Part shown: positions 7,972-17,298 of the stretch, piece after piece
Layout of the letters: each line of letters opens with the position of its first letter
Position numbering within the stretch: the stretch's first letter is position 1
Assembly: GCA_963592435.1 (NCBI GenBank)
Contig: CAVAWT010000001.1
Span: 72,608 to 136,607 of the forward strand
Direction: 5' to 3'
DNA length: 64,000 nucleotides
DNA from: Phoenicibacter sp963592435
GTDB taxonomy: Bacteria; Actinomycetota; Coriobacteriia; Coriobacteriales; Eggerthellaceae
Made by a program: the position numbers and the translations under genes
Notes under the pieces: generated by a model
Seen by the model: the letters and a program-made list of their open reading frames with translations, nothing else
Databases searched by the model: none
What the model was told of the DNA's origin: nothing

Positions 7972-9399
7972 TTAGCCTTGCCTAATGCTTGGAGACGTTG
8001 AGATTATGTTGTTGTTGTCATCGTATGAAATAGCACCTTGGATTGTTTCATAATCAAGGTAGCGTGTTTCCGAACTGCTTCCAAACCAAGTTGTTGTTTG
8101 ATATTGGCGTGCAGTGATCGTGTAGGCAACAGTGCCACCACTTGTCCACTGAACAGCAGTTAATTTGCCCAATTCGTATTGTTTTCCGTCAATTGTGAAG
8201 TGTGTCGTCTCAGAGAAGAAATCACGAGTTAGTTGCACGAGTTTTGTTGACCTGTGGGCGCAGATGAAAATTTTCACATCGCTTCCACTTTTTAGCGCTG
8301 AGTCTTTCGCAGGCTCAACAGACAAAACTGACCCTTCTTCTTTGTTCTCATCATATTTTTCTTCAGTTTTTGCAGCAAACCCAGCTTCTTCGATTTTTGC
8401 AATTGCTTCATCCTGTGAAAGCCCCTCGACATCGGGAACCCTATATGGAACAGAGACAACCACACGAACGTTAGCATCAGATGCACTGCGGGTGTCAACT
8501 TCAGGTGTTACAGACAAAACAACATTTTCAGCATCGTCAGATTTTTGAGTTATATATTCAACGTTGGTGAAGCCATTTTTTGACATGACTTGCTTCGCGT
8601 CATCAATGTTCATTCCGACTATGCTTGGAATGACACGCTTCATTGAAATTTCAAGGCTGATGGTTGATCCTTCTGCAAGGCGTGAACCTGATTGTGGTTT
8701 CATCGAAAGAACGATTCCCTCAACTTCGTCGCTTGCAACTTGTTCAGTTTCAACTTTAAATCCTGCTACTTGTAATTGTGACTTTGCATCCGCCTCTGAA
8801 AGACTTGTGACATCTGGCACCACTTTTCCGCCCCAAATCTGAGCGAAATAGGTGACAGACAAAAGAATAGCAATGACCGCGATCGTGCCGAGAGCAATCA
8901 AAACATTTCTCTTTGTCTTTGGATCAATTGGTTTCTTTTCTCTTTTTTGCTCCTTTTCAGCATCATTATTTACTGAATAGACTTTTGCCTTAGATTCTCC
9001 AGATTCTCCCTTAGTGTCGATCATATCCAATTTAGCTGTTTTTTGAGTGTCGAGATCGTCTTTTTCTGCCTCAGCTTCAACATTTAAATTGGTGTTTGTC
9101 GATTTCGGGAGTTCTACTGGATCAATGACTGCCGTAATGTCAGATTCTATCGATTTATTTGTTTCATCTTCCTCTTTTTCAGCATCTTCTTTTATATGCT
9201 CATCGAAAGATGAATCGTTAGTTTTGTCTATGCCATTTAAGTCGGCTGTTGGTGCCGCTTTTGGCTTGCATGTCACGACATGGTCTTTATCATCAAACAT
9301 CTCGTTTGCAATCGGGGCAACGCTCGGCAGTTCATAGCCACATTCATCGCAAAACTTTGCACTAGCTCTGTTGGGGGTTCCGCATTTAGGACAAATCAT
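7972..9399 (-). CDS. Zinc-ribbon, single-pass membrane protein with three PASTA domains
   Basis: About 475 residues from the ATG at 9399, which has GAAGG nine bases upstream (an upstream in-frame start at 9435 lacks this). Order: a zinc ribbon CPKC-x12-CDEC at residues 3-20, an acidic low-complexity region, one membrane helix near 165-188, then three PASTA repeats (about 191-390) with the pattern P-x-V-x-G/S-L-x-x-x-x-A, and a C-terminal domain of unknown type. PASTA domains bind muropeptides or beta-lactams in PknB-type kinases and PBPs. There is no kinase domain here, so the role (cell-wall sensing or scaffold) is inferred. It sits between era and recO. Confidence 0.8.
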   Translation of the reverse strand: MICPKCGTPNRASAKFCDECGYELPSVAPIANEMFDDKDHVVTCKPKAAPTADLNGIDKTNDSSFDEHIKEDAEKEEDETNKSIESDITAVIDPVELPKSTNTNLNVEAEAEKDDLDTQKTAKLDMIDTKGESGESKAKVYSVNNDAEKEQKREKKPIDPKTKRNVLIALGTIAVIAILLSVTYFAQIWGGKVVPDVTSLSEADAKSQLQVAGFKVETEQVASDEVEGIVLSMKPQSGSRLAEGSTISLEISMKRVIPSIVGMNIDDAKQVMSKNGFTNVEYITQKSDDAENVVLSVTPEVDTRSASDANVRVVVSVPYRVPDVEGLSQDEAIAKIEEAGFAAKTEEKYDENKEEGSVLSVEPAKDSALKSGSDVKIFICAHRSTKLVQLTRDFFSETTHFTIDGKQYELGKLTAVQWTSGGTVAYTITARQYQTTTWFGSSSETRYLDYETIQGAISYDDNNNIISTSPSIRQG

Positions 9400-9460
9400 A
9401 GTGTGTTTCCTTCTTCGTTTAAGTGTTTGTTCCAAATCTGAATTTAATTATATTCTATCA

Positions 9461-10414
9461 TCATTGACAATAGCCAAAACGCTTGATGACATTTTCGTCT
9501 CTCCTCCAATTCTTTTTGCATTTGACGCTCAACTGAAGATTGACTTTTGAGCAATAGTGTTTTTCAAGCTCTGTTCTCGCCCTTGATCCAATTCTTTTTA
9601 GTTCACTTCCACCTTTTCCTATGACGATACCGATCTGAGTTTCCCTTTCAACGTAGACTGTTGCAATTATGTTCGTCGTTCTTCCCTTGTTTGAGTCATA
9701 AATTTCTTCAGTTACAACACCGATTGAATGAGGGAGTTCGTCTTTTAAGTCATCTAAAATTTTCTCGCGGATCACTTCAGAAGAAAAAACATAATCGTCA
9801 ACATCGCTCACCATATTCATTCCAAACCATCTGTGGCCTTCTGGAAGAAATTTTTTAAAAAGGTCAATCAAAGTGTGAAGGTTTTGTCTCTTTTTTGCAG
9901 AAAGTGGGACAATTTCATCAAAATCAAGCTTTTTAGACACTGTTGCAATTTGAGACAAAATTTGCTCTTGGCTTGCAACGTCAGTTTTAGTCACAAGACA
10001 AAACTTCGTTGACTGAGCGTCTTTTATTGAATTTAGAACCCATTCATCTCCCCTGCCGAAAGGTGAAGTTGCATCAAGCAAAAAACAAATTATGTCGGTG
10101 TCTTGGAGAGCTTGAGTGGCAGCAAGATTCAGTTCTTCACCCATAACATCCTTTGGTTTGTGAATGCCTGGCGTGTCTACAATGATGATTTGACAATCAT
10201 CCCTGTTAATCACGCCAGAAAAACGATGGCGTGTTGTGTTTGCAACGTGAGAAGTTATGGCCACCTTCTGCCCAACAAGGGAATTTAGAAGCGTAGATTT
10301 CCCCGAATTTGGTCTCCCAGCAAAGGTGACAAATCCACTCTTAAAGCCTTCTGGGACATCCATCAAGTTCTCAGTCACGCTTGGATTTTCTTTGAAATAG
10401 GCGTCTAGGTCCAT
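9461..10414 (-). CDS. era: GTPase Era
   Basis: 317 residues. Era is a GTPase that binds the 3' end of 16S rRNA and helps 30S maturation. G1 is GRPNSGKST, G3 is DTPG in VDTPGIHKPKD, and the C-terminal KH domain carries IVIGKGGSELKRIGSRAR. The G4 motif reads TKTD where most Era proteins have NKxD, a tolerated variant in some GTPases. It overlaps the end of dgkA by 10 bases, as expected in this translation/ribosome operon. Confidence 0.95.
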   Translation of the reverse strand: MDLDAYFKENPSVTENLMDVPEGFKSGFVTFAGRPNSGKSTLLNSLVGQKVAITSHVANTTRHRFSGVINRDDCQIIIVDTPGIHKPKDVMGEELNLAATQALQDTDIICFLLDATSPFGRGDEWVLNSIKDAQSTKFCLVTKTDVASQEQILSQIATVSKKLDFDEIVPLSAKKRQNLHTLIDLFKKFLPEGHRWFGMNMVSDVDDYVFSSEVIREKILDDLKDELPHSIGVVTEEIYDSNKGRTTNIIATVYVERETQIGIVIGKGGSELKRIGSRARTELEKHYCSKVNLQLSVKCKKNWRRDENVIKRFGYCQ

Positions 10415-10809
10415 AAGATAATCACCTTAGGAAGAAATATAATAAATGCAATAATAACGCTCATAATAGACACAATCAGAACAGCACCAGCTGCACAATC
10501 TTTAGCATGTTTAGCAAGCTCATTCCATTCAGGAGAAACAAGGTCAACGATTGACTCGATTGCAGTGTTTATCAATTCTAAAGCAAAAACAGAAAATATG
10601 CACACGACAACAATGGCGACTTCAGTTAAATTTAGCTTAAAAATAAATGAAAGAAGGATGGCAATAAAGGCAACACTTAGATGAATTTTAAAGTTGCGCT
10701 GGGTCGTCACTGCATGTCTGACACCATCAAAAGCACACTTAAATGCTTTTAAGAGAGATATTGGCGATTCTTCGAGCGTGTGATGAACAAATTTCTTATT
10801 GTCAGACAC
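10405..10809 (-). CDS. dgkA: Undecaprenol/diacylglycerol kinase
   Basis: 134 residues from the GTG at 10809. The small trimeric membrane kinase phosphorylates undecaprenol or diacylglycerol. Three hydrophobic helices are visible and the catalytic motif ELINTAIESIVD with LAKHAKDCAAGAVL is intact. I chose GTG at 10809 because it overlaps the ybeY stop as TAGTG and has GGGAG eight bases upstream; an earlier GTG at 10824 lies inside ybeY. The gene sits in the common ybeY-dgkA-era order. Confidence 0.9.
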   Translation of the reverse strand: MSDNKKFVHHTLEESPISLLKAFKCAFDGVRHAVTTQRNFKIHLSVAFIAILLSFIFKLNLTEVAIVVVCIFSVFALELINTAIESIVDLVSPEWNELAKHAKDCAAGAVLIVSIMSVIIAFIIFLPKVIILWT

Positions 10810-11270
10810 TATTTGTTCTCCCACTGAGCCAAAATTTCTCTTTCTTTCGCTTCCATGATTTCAGCTTCATCATCTTCAATGTGGTCATATCCTAAAAGGT
10901 GCAAAACTCCGTGACAAGTCAAAAGGCGTAGCTCTTCCTCAAAAGTGTTACCGAAATCTTCACACTGATCTTTGCAGACTTCAGGGCAAATGACAATGTC
11001 ACCAAGAACACAAATTTCTGAGCCATCTTCAACAATTGCCCCATCACACTCGAATGAAAGAACATCAGTTGGTCTGTCCACACCCCTATAATCCTTGTTC
11101 AAGGCGTGAATCGTGGCTTTATCGACGCAAGTTACTGACACTTCAGATTCTTCAGGAGCATCTTCAAACTTAAGACAAAATTTGACAAATTCAGAAACTT
11201 TTTCTTCTGAGAATTCGCAGCCTTCAACTTGGTTGTCAATCAAAACGTTCAAAACAAACTCACTATTCAA
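10809..11270 (-). CDS. ybeY: Endoribonuclease YbeY (rRNA maturation)
   Basis: 153 residues. YbeY is a zinc-dependent endoribonuclease involved in 16S rRNA 3'-end processing and 70S quality control. The zinc motif is complete: HGVLHLLGYDH. The upstream segment GVDRPTDVLSFE is the other family hallmark. It overlaps the end of mtaB by 8 bases and is coupled to dgkA by TAGTG. Confidence 0.95.
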   Translation of the reverse strand: MNSEFVLNVLIDNQVEGCEFSEEKVSEFVKFCLKFEDAPEESEVSVTCVDKATIHALNKDYRGVDRPTDVLSFECDGAIVEDGSEICVLGDIVICPEVCKDQCEDFGNTFEEELRLLTCHGVLHLLGYDHIEDDEAEIMEAKEREILAQWENK

Positions 11271-12429
11271 AAAACATGTTTTCTTTTAATTCTACATTGA
11301 GAAGTTGTCCAGATTCTCCAAATGATTCACTTTTAATTGTGAAATATGAATCGGTCGTTGCTATATTGTTATTCTCGGTAACAGCGAGTTCACTTGAACC
11401 AACCCTTTTGAGGAATTCTTGCTTACGCAAATCTGACGAAAGGTCGCGCAACGTCTTGGCACGTTCGGCTTTAACTCTCTCGTCAACCTGATTCGGCATC
11501 ATGGCTGCAGGAGTTCCTTCCCTTTTTGAGTAAGGAAAAACATGAATTTTAGAGAAAGACACAGTTTTTGCCAACTCTAACGTTTGTTGGAAATCCTCAT
11601 CGCGCTCACCTGGAAAACCGACGATTATGTCGGTAGTAAAAGAAAAATTTGGCATCAACTGCCTTGTTTTGCTAACGAGTTCTATGAAATCTGCTGATGA
11701 ATAGTGCCTGTCCATTCTTTTAAGGACATCATCTGAGCCCGACTGAAGAGGTAGGTGAAAGTGGTTACAGATGCGCCAGCCAGCGTTATTTATAACTTCA
11801 AGAAGGTTTTCTGTGACTTCAGGTGGCTCAATTGATGAGATTCTAAATCGACAACCTTTAGTGCTGTCAAGAAGCACTTCTAGCAATTCAGCCAAGCTAG
11901 GGTCTGAATAGTTTCCGAGATTAATTCCAGTGAGAACTATCTCTTTAATGCCCGCGCTATCTAGCTCGATGCAGTTTTTAATGACTTGATTTTGTGGGAC
12001 AGACACACTTTTTCCTCGCGCAACATGCACAATGCAAAAAGTGCACGCGTTGTTGCATCCGTCTTGAATTTTGACGTTAACACGAGACATCGCTTGTGAG
12101 TTCACATGCATCAAACCATCATTGTCTTGCAACAATTTAAATTTTGGCACCACCTTAACTCGCTCTGACAATGATTCAAAAAAGGAAGCGTCAATTTCTG
12201 CAGCGCACCCTGTGACGACCACTTGCGCGTTTTGATTGTTTTCAAGAACTCTGCGAACAGTTTTTCTTGTCTTTTTTTCAGCTACACCTGTGACAGTGCA
12301 TGTGTTAATAAACACCTGATCAGCTATTTCCCATGGCTCTAAAATGTCGTCTTGTAGCATTTTTTGAGTAATAGCGTCAGATTCAGCGCGATTCACTCTG
12401 CAACCCAAGTTAACGACAGCAAAACTCAT
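11263..12429 (-). CDS. mtaB: tRNA N6-threonylcarbamoyladenosine methylthiotransferase (MtaB type)
   Basis: 388 residues. This radical-SAM enzyme adds a methylthio group to t6A37 of tRNA. The N-terminal UPF0004 domain has cysteines in NLGCRVNRAES, INTCTVT and TGCAAE for the auxiliary cluster, and the radical SAM cluster motif is CNNACTFC. A short TRAM-like tail follows. NLGCRVNRAE and the lack of the MiaB-type extension favour MtaB over MiaB or RimO. It is located 3 bases after rsmE. Confidence 0.9.
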   Translation of the reverse strand: MSFAVVNLGCRVNRAESDAITQKMLQDDILEPWEIADQVFINTCTVTGVAEKKTRKTVRRVLENNQNAQVVVTGCAAEIDASFFESLSERVKVVPKFKLLQDNDGLMHVNSQAMSRVNVKIQDGCNNACTFCIVHVARGKSVSVPQNQVIKNCIELDSAGIKEIVLTGINLGNYSDPSLAELLEVLLDSTKGCRFRISSIEPPEVTENLLEVINNAGWRICNHFHLPLQSGSDDVLKRMDRHYSSADFIELVSKTRQLMPNFSFTTDIIVGFPGERDEDFQQTLELAKTVSFSKIHVFPYSKREGTPAAMMPNQVDERVKAERAKTLRDLSSDLRKQEFLKRVGSSELAVTENNNIATTDSYFTIKSESFGESGQLLNVELKENMFFE

Positions 12430-12432
12430 AGA

Positions 12433-13185
12433 CTAGATGCTTTCTAAAACGTGTTTAACAACTGCAACTGAAACTATTCCAGCAGTCTCAGTTCTCAAAA
12501 CTGTGTTTCCCAGAGTGCAGATATTGCACTTATCTATCTGTTTTAACTCTTCAATTTCATCGTCAGAAATTCCACCCTCAGGTCCGATTAAAATCCCAAT
12601 TTTTTTAAAGTTTTGAGCATTTTTAAGTGCTTTTTCAATTGTGTCATCAACATTTGACTTTTCCCAAAACACCAACAAGACGTCCAAGTCTTGAACTTGA
12701 TCGATTAATTCGCTAAAAGTGCCAAGTATCTCAACTTTTGGAATTTCGTCTCTGCCTGATTGCATTGAAGCACTTCTTGCAACTGACCTAAATCTATCAA
12801 GCTTTTTTTCTTTTGCACTTTCTTTTAAGATGGCGACAGAACGCTTCATGTTGACAGCATAAAATTTTGATATGCCAATCTCAGTTGTAGCTCTCAAAAC
12901 ATCTTCCAATTTTGTATTTTTTGAAACGCCTTGAAAAAGTGATATGTCGCAACCTAATTGAGGGTAGTCTTTTTTTGAAGCAATGCGAGCTTTAACGCTG
13001 AGGTCCTTCGATTCAACGATTTCAAGTTCGAAATAGTTTTTTGACTCATCAACAACAGTTATGTGCTCGCCTGTCTTTAGCCGTTGGGCTTTAACATGAT
13101 TTTTGTCGATGTCAGAAAACTTGATATTAAAGACGCTTGAACCGATTGATTCAATGTCTTCATTTTCAATGAAATAGTGGTGCAT
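12433..13185 (-). CDS. rsmE: 16S rRNA (uracil1498-N3)-methyltransferase RsmE
   Basis: 250 residues. A SPOUT-class methyltransferase acting on U1498 of 16S rRNA with S-adenosylmethionine. The knot motif LIGPEGGISDDE and the C-terminal LGNTVLRTETAGIVSV are both characteristic. An N-terminal PUA-like domain precedes it. The central motif reads KNTKLEDVLRATTEIG, somewhat diverged from the usual KGDRMDW pattern. It starts immediately after the dnaJ stop. Confidence 0.92.
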   Translation of the reverse strand: MHHYFIENEDIESIGSSVFNIKFSDIDKNHVKAQRLKTGEHITVVDESKNYFELEIVESKDLSVKARIASKKDYPQLGCDISLFQGVSKNTKLEDVLRATTEIGISKFYAVNMKRSVAILKESAKEKKLDRFRSVARSASMQSGRDEIPKVEILGTFSELIDQVQDLDVLLVFWEKSNVDDTIEKALKNAQNFKKIGILIGPEGGISDDEIEELKQIDKCNICTLGNTVLRTETAGIVSVAVVKHVLESI

Positions 13186-14340
13186 TTAGTTAAAAGCGTC
13201 GCGAAGTTTTTCGAGCGGAGAACGTTTTTCTGCTGTTTCTTGACCCATTTCATGAGCTAAATTTTGCAGAATTTCGCGCTCCTTCTTCTTCAATTTTTTA
13301 GGAATTTCAACTTTAGCATGAATAATCATGTCTCCTCTGCCAGAACCTCTGAACTTTGGAAGACCATAATTTCTGACTCTGATCTTGTCTCCCGATTGTG
13401 TGCCTTCAGGAACCTTGACTTTAACAACTTCACCTTCCAAGATGCCGTCTATTTCAAGGTCAGCTCCAAGTGCAGCTTGAACCATCGGAACAGTGAGAGA
13501 AACATGCAGGTCATTTCCGTGACGTTCATAATAATCATGGCGCTGAATGCGGATTGTAACGATCAGATCACCTGCCATCGCACCCTGAATGCCAGCCTCG
13601 CCATAGCCTGAAACACGGAGTTGCTGACCATCCTGAATGCCAGCTGGGATTTCGACTGAAACGCGTTGACGATCTGGGACGCGCCCTTGTCCTCCGCACT
13701 CTGAACATGCTCCTTCAATTTTAGTTCCAGTTCCGTTGCATGCAGAACATGTTGTCGCTGTTTGCATGTCTCCTAAAAATGTGTGCTGGACTGTCACAGT
13801 GCGCCCTGAACCATTGCAGGCGTCACATTTGACCTCTTTTCCGTTTGGACCAAGACCTTTGCCATTGCAATCAGAACAAGGTGCCAAGCGATCATAGACG
13901 ACTTCTTTTTTGCATCCTGTCGCAACCTCTTCAAGTGTTATGCGAAGGCCAATTCCCATGTCACGACCTTCTTTGCGAACTGCTCTCCCACCTCCAGCAC
14001 TTCCGCCAAAACCACTGAAGAACGTTGAGAAGATGTCACCCATTCCACCAAATCCACCGCCGAAAAGATCTTCAAAGTCAACATAACCAGCACCACCAGC
14101 GCCCCCTGCACCAGATGCGGCACCAGGAATTGTGCCGAAGCGATCATACTGGGCCTTCTTCTTCGGGTCACTCAAAACATCATAGGCTTCATTTAGTTCT
14201 TTAAATTTTTCTTCAGCATCAGGAGCCTTGTTAACGTCTGGATGAAGCTCGCGTGCACGATGGCGATATGCCTTCTTGATTGCCGCTTCATCAGCATTTC
14301 TGTCAACACCTAAAACTGCGTATAAATCTTTGTTTGCCAA
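13186..14340 (-). CDS. dnaJ: Chaperone DnaJ
   Basis: 384 residues of a type I Hsp40: J domain with the HPD tripeptide (HPDVN), a long Gly/Phe-rich region, four CxxCxGxG zinc motifs (CSDC, CDAC, CSAC, CSEC) and the C-terminal substrate-binding domains. It stimulates DnaK ATPase and delivers unfolded clients. It follows hrcA by 55 bases and should share the CIRCE-controlled promoter. dnaK and grpE are not in the window. Confidence 0.97.
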   Translation of the reverse strand: MANKDLYAVLGVDRNADEAAIKKAYRHRARELHPDVNKAPDAEEKFKELNEAYDVLSDPKKKAQYDRFGTIPGAASGAGGAGGAGYVDFEDLFGGGFGGMGDIFSTFFSGFGGSAGGGRAVRKEGRDMGIGLRITLEEVATGCKKEVVYDRLAPCSDCNGKGLGPNGKEVKCDACNGSGRTVTVQHTFLGDMQTATTCSACNGTGTKIEGACSECGGQGRVPDRQRVSVEIPAGIQDGQQLRVSGYGEAGIQGAMAGDLIVTIRIQRHDYYERHGNDLHVSLTVPMVQAALGADLEIDGILEGEVVKVKVPEGTQSGDKIRVRNYGLPKFRGSGRGDMIIHAKVEIPKKLKKKEREILQNLAHEMGQETAEKRSPLEKLRDAFN

Positions 14341-14395
14341 AACTAACTTCTTTCTTCCTATTGCTTAATAATTTTTATTGCTTGATAATTTTTAC

Positions 14396-15130
14396 TCATT
14401 CGATGTCATTAAGTATGCTTTGAGCTTGCAAAACTGCTTTCATGACATTTTCATAATTCATCCTCGTTGGTCCAATAACAGCAACAACTCCTCCGTCGAA
14501 TTCGTTCCCAAAGCAAGCCGTCACAATTGAAACTCCATTTAAGTTTCTTGTTTCGTTTTCATGCCCAATTTTTACTGCAAGAGCATCTCCCTCGCTTGTT
14601 GCGTTCAAAACACGGTAAAGCACAGTGTCATCTTCCAATATCTCCATGATTGGAACCAAATTTGCAGACTCTTTAAACTCTGGTTGTCGCATCATTGAAG
14701 ATATACCACGTTTAGAAATGTGTGAGTAGCTCTCCTTATCTCTGTTAGACGAAATGATTGAAAGGTTGTGAGTAATGCCTGCAAGATGCTTAGAAATTTC
14801 TTCAAGCATTCCATCTATTTCGTCTGCGCTTTTCCTTATTTCAGACATATAGGGCTCAAATTCATCTTCTTCTTCGTCATCGAATTCGTTGTCAAAAAGA
14901 AAATCCACGAATTCACGATATCCCGCTTCAGTTGGAATTCTGCCAGCAGAAGTGTGAGGTTGGGTGATGTAGCCACATTCTTCCAAGAAATTAAGATCGT
15001 TTCTCACAGTTGCAGAACTTACATCCACGTCGTAATTATCAACGATAGTTTTTGACCCTACGGGCACAGCGCGATGTATATACTCCTCGATGAGCGCTCT
15101 TAAAATAATCTGTCTTCTGTCTGATAGCAT
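14396..15130 (-). CDS. hrcA: Heat-inducible transcription repressor HrcA, short form
   Basis: 244 residues. HrcA binds CIRCE and represses chaperone genes until heat stress. The N-terminal winged helix (LSDRRQIILRALIEEYI, SSATVRNDLNFLEECGYI, HTSAGRIPTEAGYREFVD) and the C-terminal core (IGHENE, VAVIGPTRMNYENVM) are intact. The family is usually near 340 residues. Here the region between HLAGITHNL and the C-terminal core is much shorter, so the first part of the GAF-like domain with its inserted dimerization domain appears missing. No frameshift is seen, and a perfect CIRCE 20 bases upstream argues that it works. Confidence 0.92.
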   Translation of the reverse strand: MLSDRRQIILRALIEEYIHRAVPVGSKTIVDNYDVDVSSATVRNDLNFLEECGYITQPHTSAGRIPTEAGYREFVDFLFDNEFDDEEEDEFEPYMSEIRKSADEIDGMLEEISKHLAGITHNLSIISSNRDKESYSHISKRGISSMMRQPEFKESANLVPIMEILEDDTVLYRVLNATSEGDALAVKIGHENETRNLNGVSIVTACFGNEFDGGVVAVIGPTRMNYENVMKAVLQAQSILNDIE

Positions 15131-15146
15131 CTAAATCACCAAACTC

Positions 15147-15176
15147 ATTTTAGCACTCTAAAGGCTTGAGTGCTAA
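15147..15176 (-). promoter_or_regulatory. CIRCE operator and overlapping promoter of hrcA-dnaJ
   Basis: A perfect consensus CIRCE element, TTAGCACTC-N9-GAGTGCTAA, occupies 15150-15176. On the minus strand it overlaps a plausible -35 (TTAGCA) and -10 (TAAAAT, 15147-15152) with an 18-base spacer, so HrcA binding would occlude RNA polymerase. This implies autoregulation of hrcA and the downstream genes. Confidence 0.95.
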
Positions 15177-15218
15177 TTTTGAAAAGAAATACACCGTGTG
15201 AGTTATAAAATTTCTCTA

Positions 15219-16328
15219 TTAAGCTAAATCGAATATCTCGCCATAGAGTTCGTTGCCGCAAAGCCAACCTTTGTGCGTTGGAACATACGCAGAATTTTTA
15301 TGAGCTATTAAGCCTCTATCTTCCAGATCCACTAGGGTGTCATTGAGTGCAGGCAAAAACTCAGAAGCTTTTTTTATTCGCTCATCGCTAACGCCCTTGC
15401 TCATCCTGAAGCCAAGCATAACATCTTCTGCTTCCATTTGCGCCTTATTTAGGTCATCCGTGACAACTCCATCTTGAATTCGCATACGACGCTCACTGTT
15501 TTGCGTCATCGTAGCTGCACTCTTGCCAAAACCGATGTAAGGAATCCCTTGCCAGTATGAACAGTTGTGCTTTGATTCAAAACCAGGCAATGCATAAGAG
15601 GCGACCTCATAGCGCTCAAAATTTGCGTCGCTTAAAATTTTAGCAGCAGCATCCATCATGTCTGCCTGCAAGTCGTCGTCAGGCAAGTTCAATTTTCCAC
15701 GCATTGCTAGTTTGTAAAACTTAGTGTTCTCTTCAATCGTTAAAGGATAGATGCTAATGTGTTGAACTTGTGCGTCAATTGCCGTTTTTAAGTCTTCTTC
15801 CCACATGCTTAAAGTTTGATTAGACAGACCACACATTAAGTCGATGCTGACATTTTCAAAACGCGTTTTTGCAATTTCAATTGCCTTTTTCGCAACTTGA
15901 ACGTCGTGAATTCTTCCAAGGTTTGCAAGCATTTCGTCATTAAAAGACTGCACTCCCAAACTTATGCGATTTACTCCAAGGGCATAAACGTCTTTAACAA
16001 TTTCTTCCGTTAAGGATTCGGGGTTTGCCTCAATCGTGAACTCTGCAATGTTTTGCATGTAGAGTGTTGTCGTGAGAAAATATGCAAGTTCGACGAGCTT
16101 GTCATGACCTATGTGGGTTGGAGTTCCTCCGCCAATGTAGACAGTTTCAATTTTTTCGAGTTTGCCTTGGCTGGAAGCCTCACGGATGTCGAGAATCAAT
16201 TTGTCAAGATATTTTCTTATTGCCCTTGAGTCACGATCGCACGCCTCAGTTGCAAAATCGCAGTATGCACATCTTCTCTTACAGAAAGGAATGTGAACAT
16301 ACATTGCTTTATATGGGTCATATAGCAT
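15219..16328 (-). CDS. hemW: Radical SAM protein HemW (heme chaperone / coproporphyrinogen III oxidase-like)
   Basis: 369 residues from the ATG at 16328, which has GAGGAG seven bases upstream; an earlier in-frame start at 16343 lies further into dus. The radical SAM motif CKRRCAYCDF, the YIGGGTPT segment and the C-terminal HemN-like domain are visible. HemW proteins are heme-binding chaperones, often mis-annotated as HemN; the short N-terminus without the extra HemN residues supports HemW. It overlaps the end of dus by 11 bases and precedes hrcA, a common order. Confidence 0.9.
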   Translation of the reverse strand: MLYDPYKAMYVHIPFCKRRCAYCDFATEACDRDSRAIRKYLDKLILDIREASSQGKLEKIETVYIGGGTPTHIGHDKLVELAYFLTTTLYMQNIAEFTIEANPESLTEEIVKDVYALGVNRISLGVQSFNDEMLANLGRIHDVQVAKKAIEIAKTRFENVSIDLMCGLSNQTLSMWEEDLKTAIDAQVQHISIYPLTIEENTKFYKLAMRGKLNLPDDDLQADMMDAAAKILSDANFERYEVASYALPGFESKHNCSYWQGIPYIGFGKSAATMTQNSERRMRIQDGVVTDDLNKAQMEAEDVMLGFRMSKGVSDERIKKASEFLPALNDTLVDLEDRGLIAHKNSAYVPTHKGWLCGNELYGEIFDLA

Positions 16329-17292
16329 TGTTGTTCTCCTCAATTAAGTTTTCAAAAATTGCAACAAAATCCTCTTTTGTGGTAGCTTCGCAAATTTGCT
16401 TTCTTGCAACTCGTGCACCTGGAATTCCTTCACAGTAGTTCATTGCTTGCTTCCTAAACTGCAAATACGAAATGCCACTGTGCTCGTCTTTCAAATTTTC
16501 TATCAGTTTCACATGTTTAATTGCTACTTTCATTTTATCTTTAACTGATGCTTCTTTCGGTTCGTTTCCTTGCAGGAATTCCTTGATTTGCTTGAATATG
16601 AGTGGATTTTTGGAAGCTCCCCTTGCAACAAGGACGGCATCACAATGAGTCTCATTTTTGATGTTCACATAATCTTGCCAAGAAAAAACATCACCGTTTC
16701 CAACAACTGGAATTGAAACTGAGCATTTTACGCGTTTAATCGCGGTCCAATCGCTCTTTCCTTTGTAGTATTGCATGGCGTAGCGTCCATGAACACAAAT
16801 TGCATCCGCTCCTGCTTGTTCGACTGCTTTCGCAAATTCTGCACATGTCTCGTCACCATCGTTATAACCTCTTCGAAATTTAACTGTTACAGGAACTTTG
16901 ATGGATTGTTTCACTTTGGACACAATTTCAGAGGCTAGCGATGGATCTTTCATCAACGCTGCGCCATCGCCTTTTTTAACAATCTTCCTCGCAGGGCATC
17001 CCATGTTGATGTCAACATGAGACAGCTTCTCTCCCAGTTCTTGTTCAATAGATTTAGCTTGGTCAGCCAGCACATTTGAATTGTGTCCAAAAAGTTGCAC
17101 GCCTAATGCTTTTTCTTCGACAATCGAATCAATTAGACTGTGTGTTTTTGAATGCGCATAGGAAAGCCCCATTGCACTCACCATTTCGGAATATGCAAGG
17201 TCACAACCGAGCTCCTCGCAAATGAGCCTGAAAGGAAGGTTTGTGATGCCTGCCATTGGTGCAAGCATCACGTCATATTTATTAAAAAGCAT
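16318..17292 (-). CDS. dus: tRNA-dihydrouridine synthase (DusB type)
   Basis: 324 residues. An FMN-dependent reductase that converts uridine to dihydrouridine in tRNA D-loops. The N-terminal LAPMAGITNLPFRLICEE, the catalytic-cysteine segment NMGCPARKIVKKGDGAALM and the FMN-binding VHGRYAMQYYKG region are all present. It starts only 6 bases after pgk and overlaps hemW, so gap-pgk-dus-hemW probably form one transcript. Confidence 0.92.
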   Translation of the reverse strand: MLFNKYDVMLAPMAGITNLPFRLICEELGCDLAYSEMVSAMGLSYAHSKTHSLIDSIVEEKALGVQLFGHNSNVLADQAKSIEQELGEKLSHVDINMGCPARKIVKKGDGAALMKDPSLASEIVSKVKQSIKVPVTVKFRRGYNDGDETCAEFAKAVEQAGADAICVHGRYAMQYYKGKSDWTAIKRVKCSVSIPVVGNGDVFSWQDYVNIKNETHCDAVLVARGASKNPLIFKQIKEFLQGNEPKEASVKDKMKVAIKHVKLIENLKDEHSGISYLQFRKQAMNYCEGIPGARVARKQICEATTKEDFVAIFENLIEENNNAI

Positions 17293-17298
17293 ATAAGT

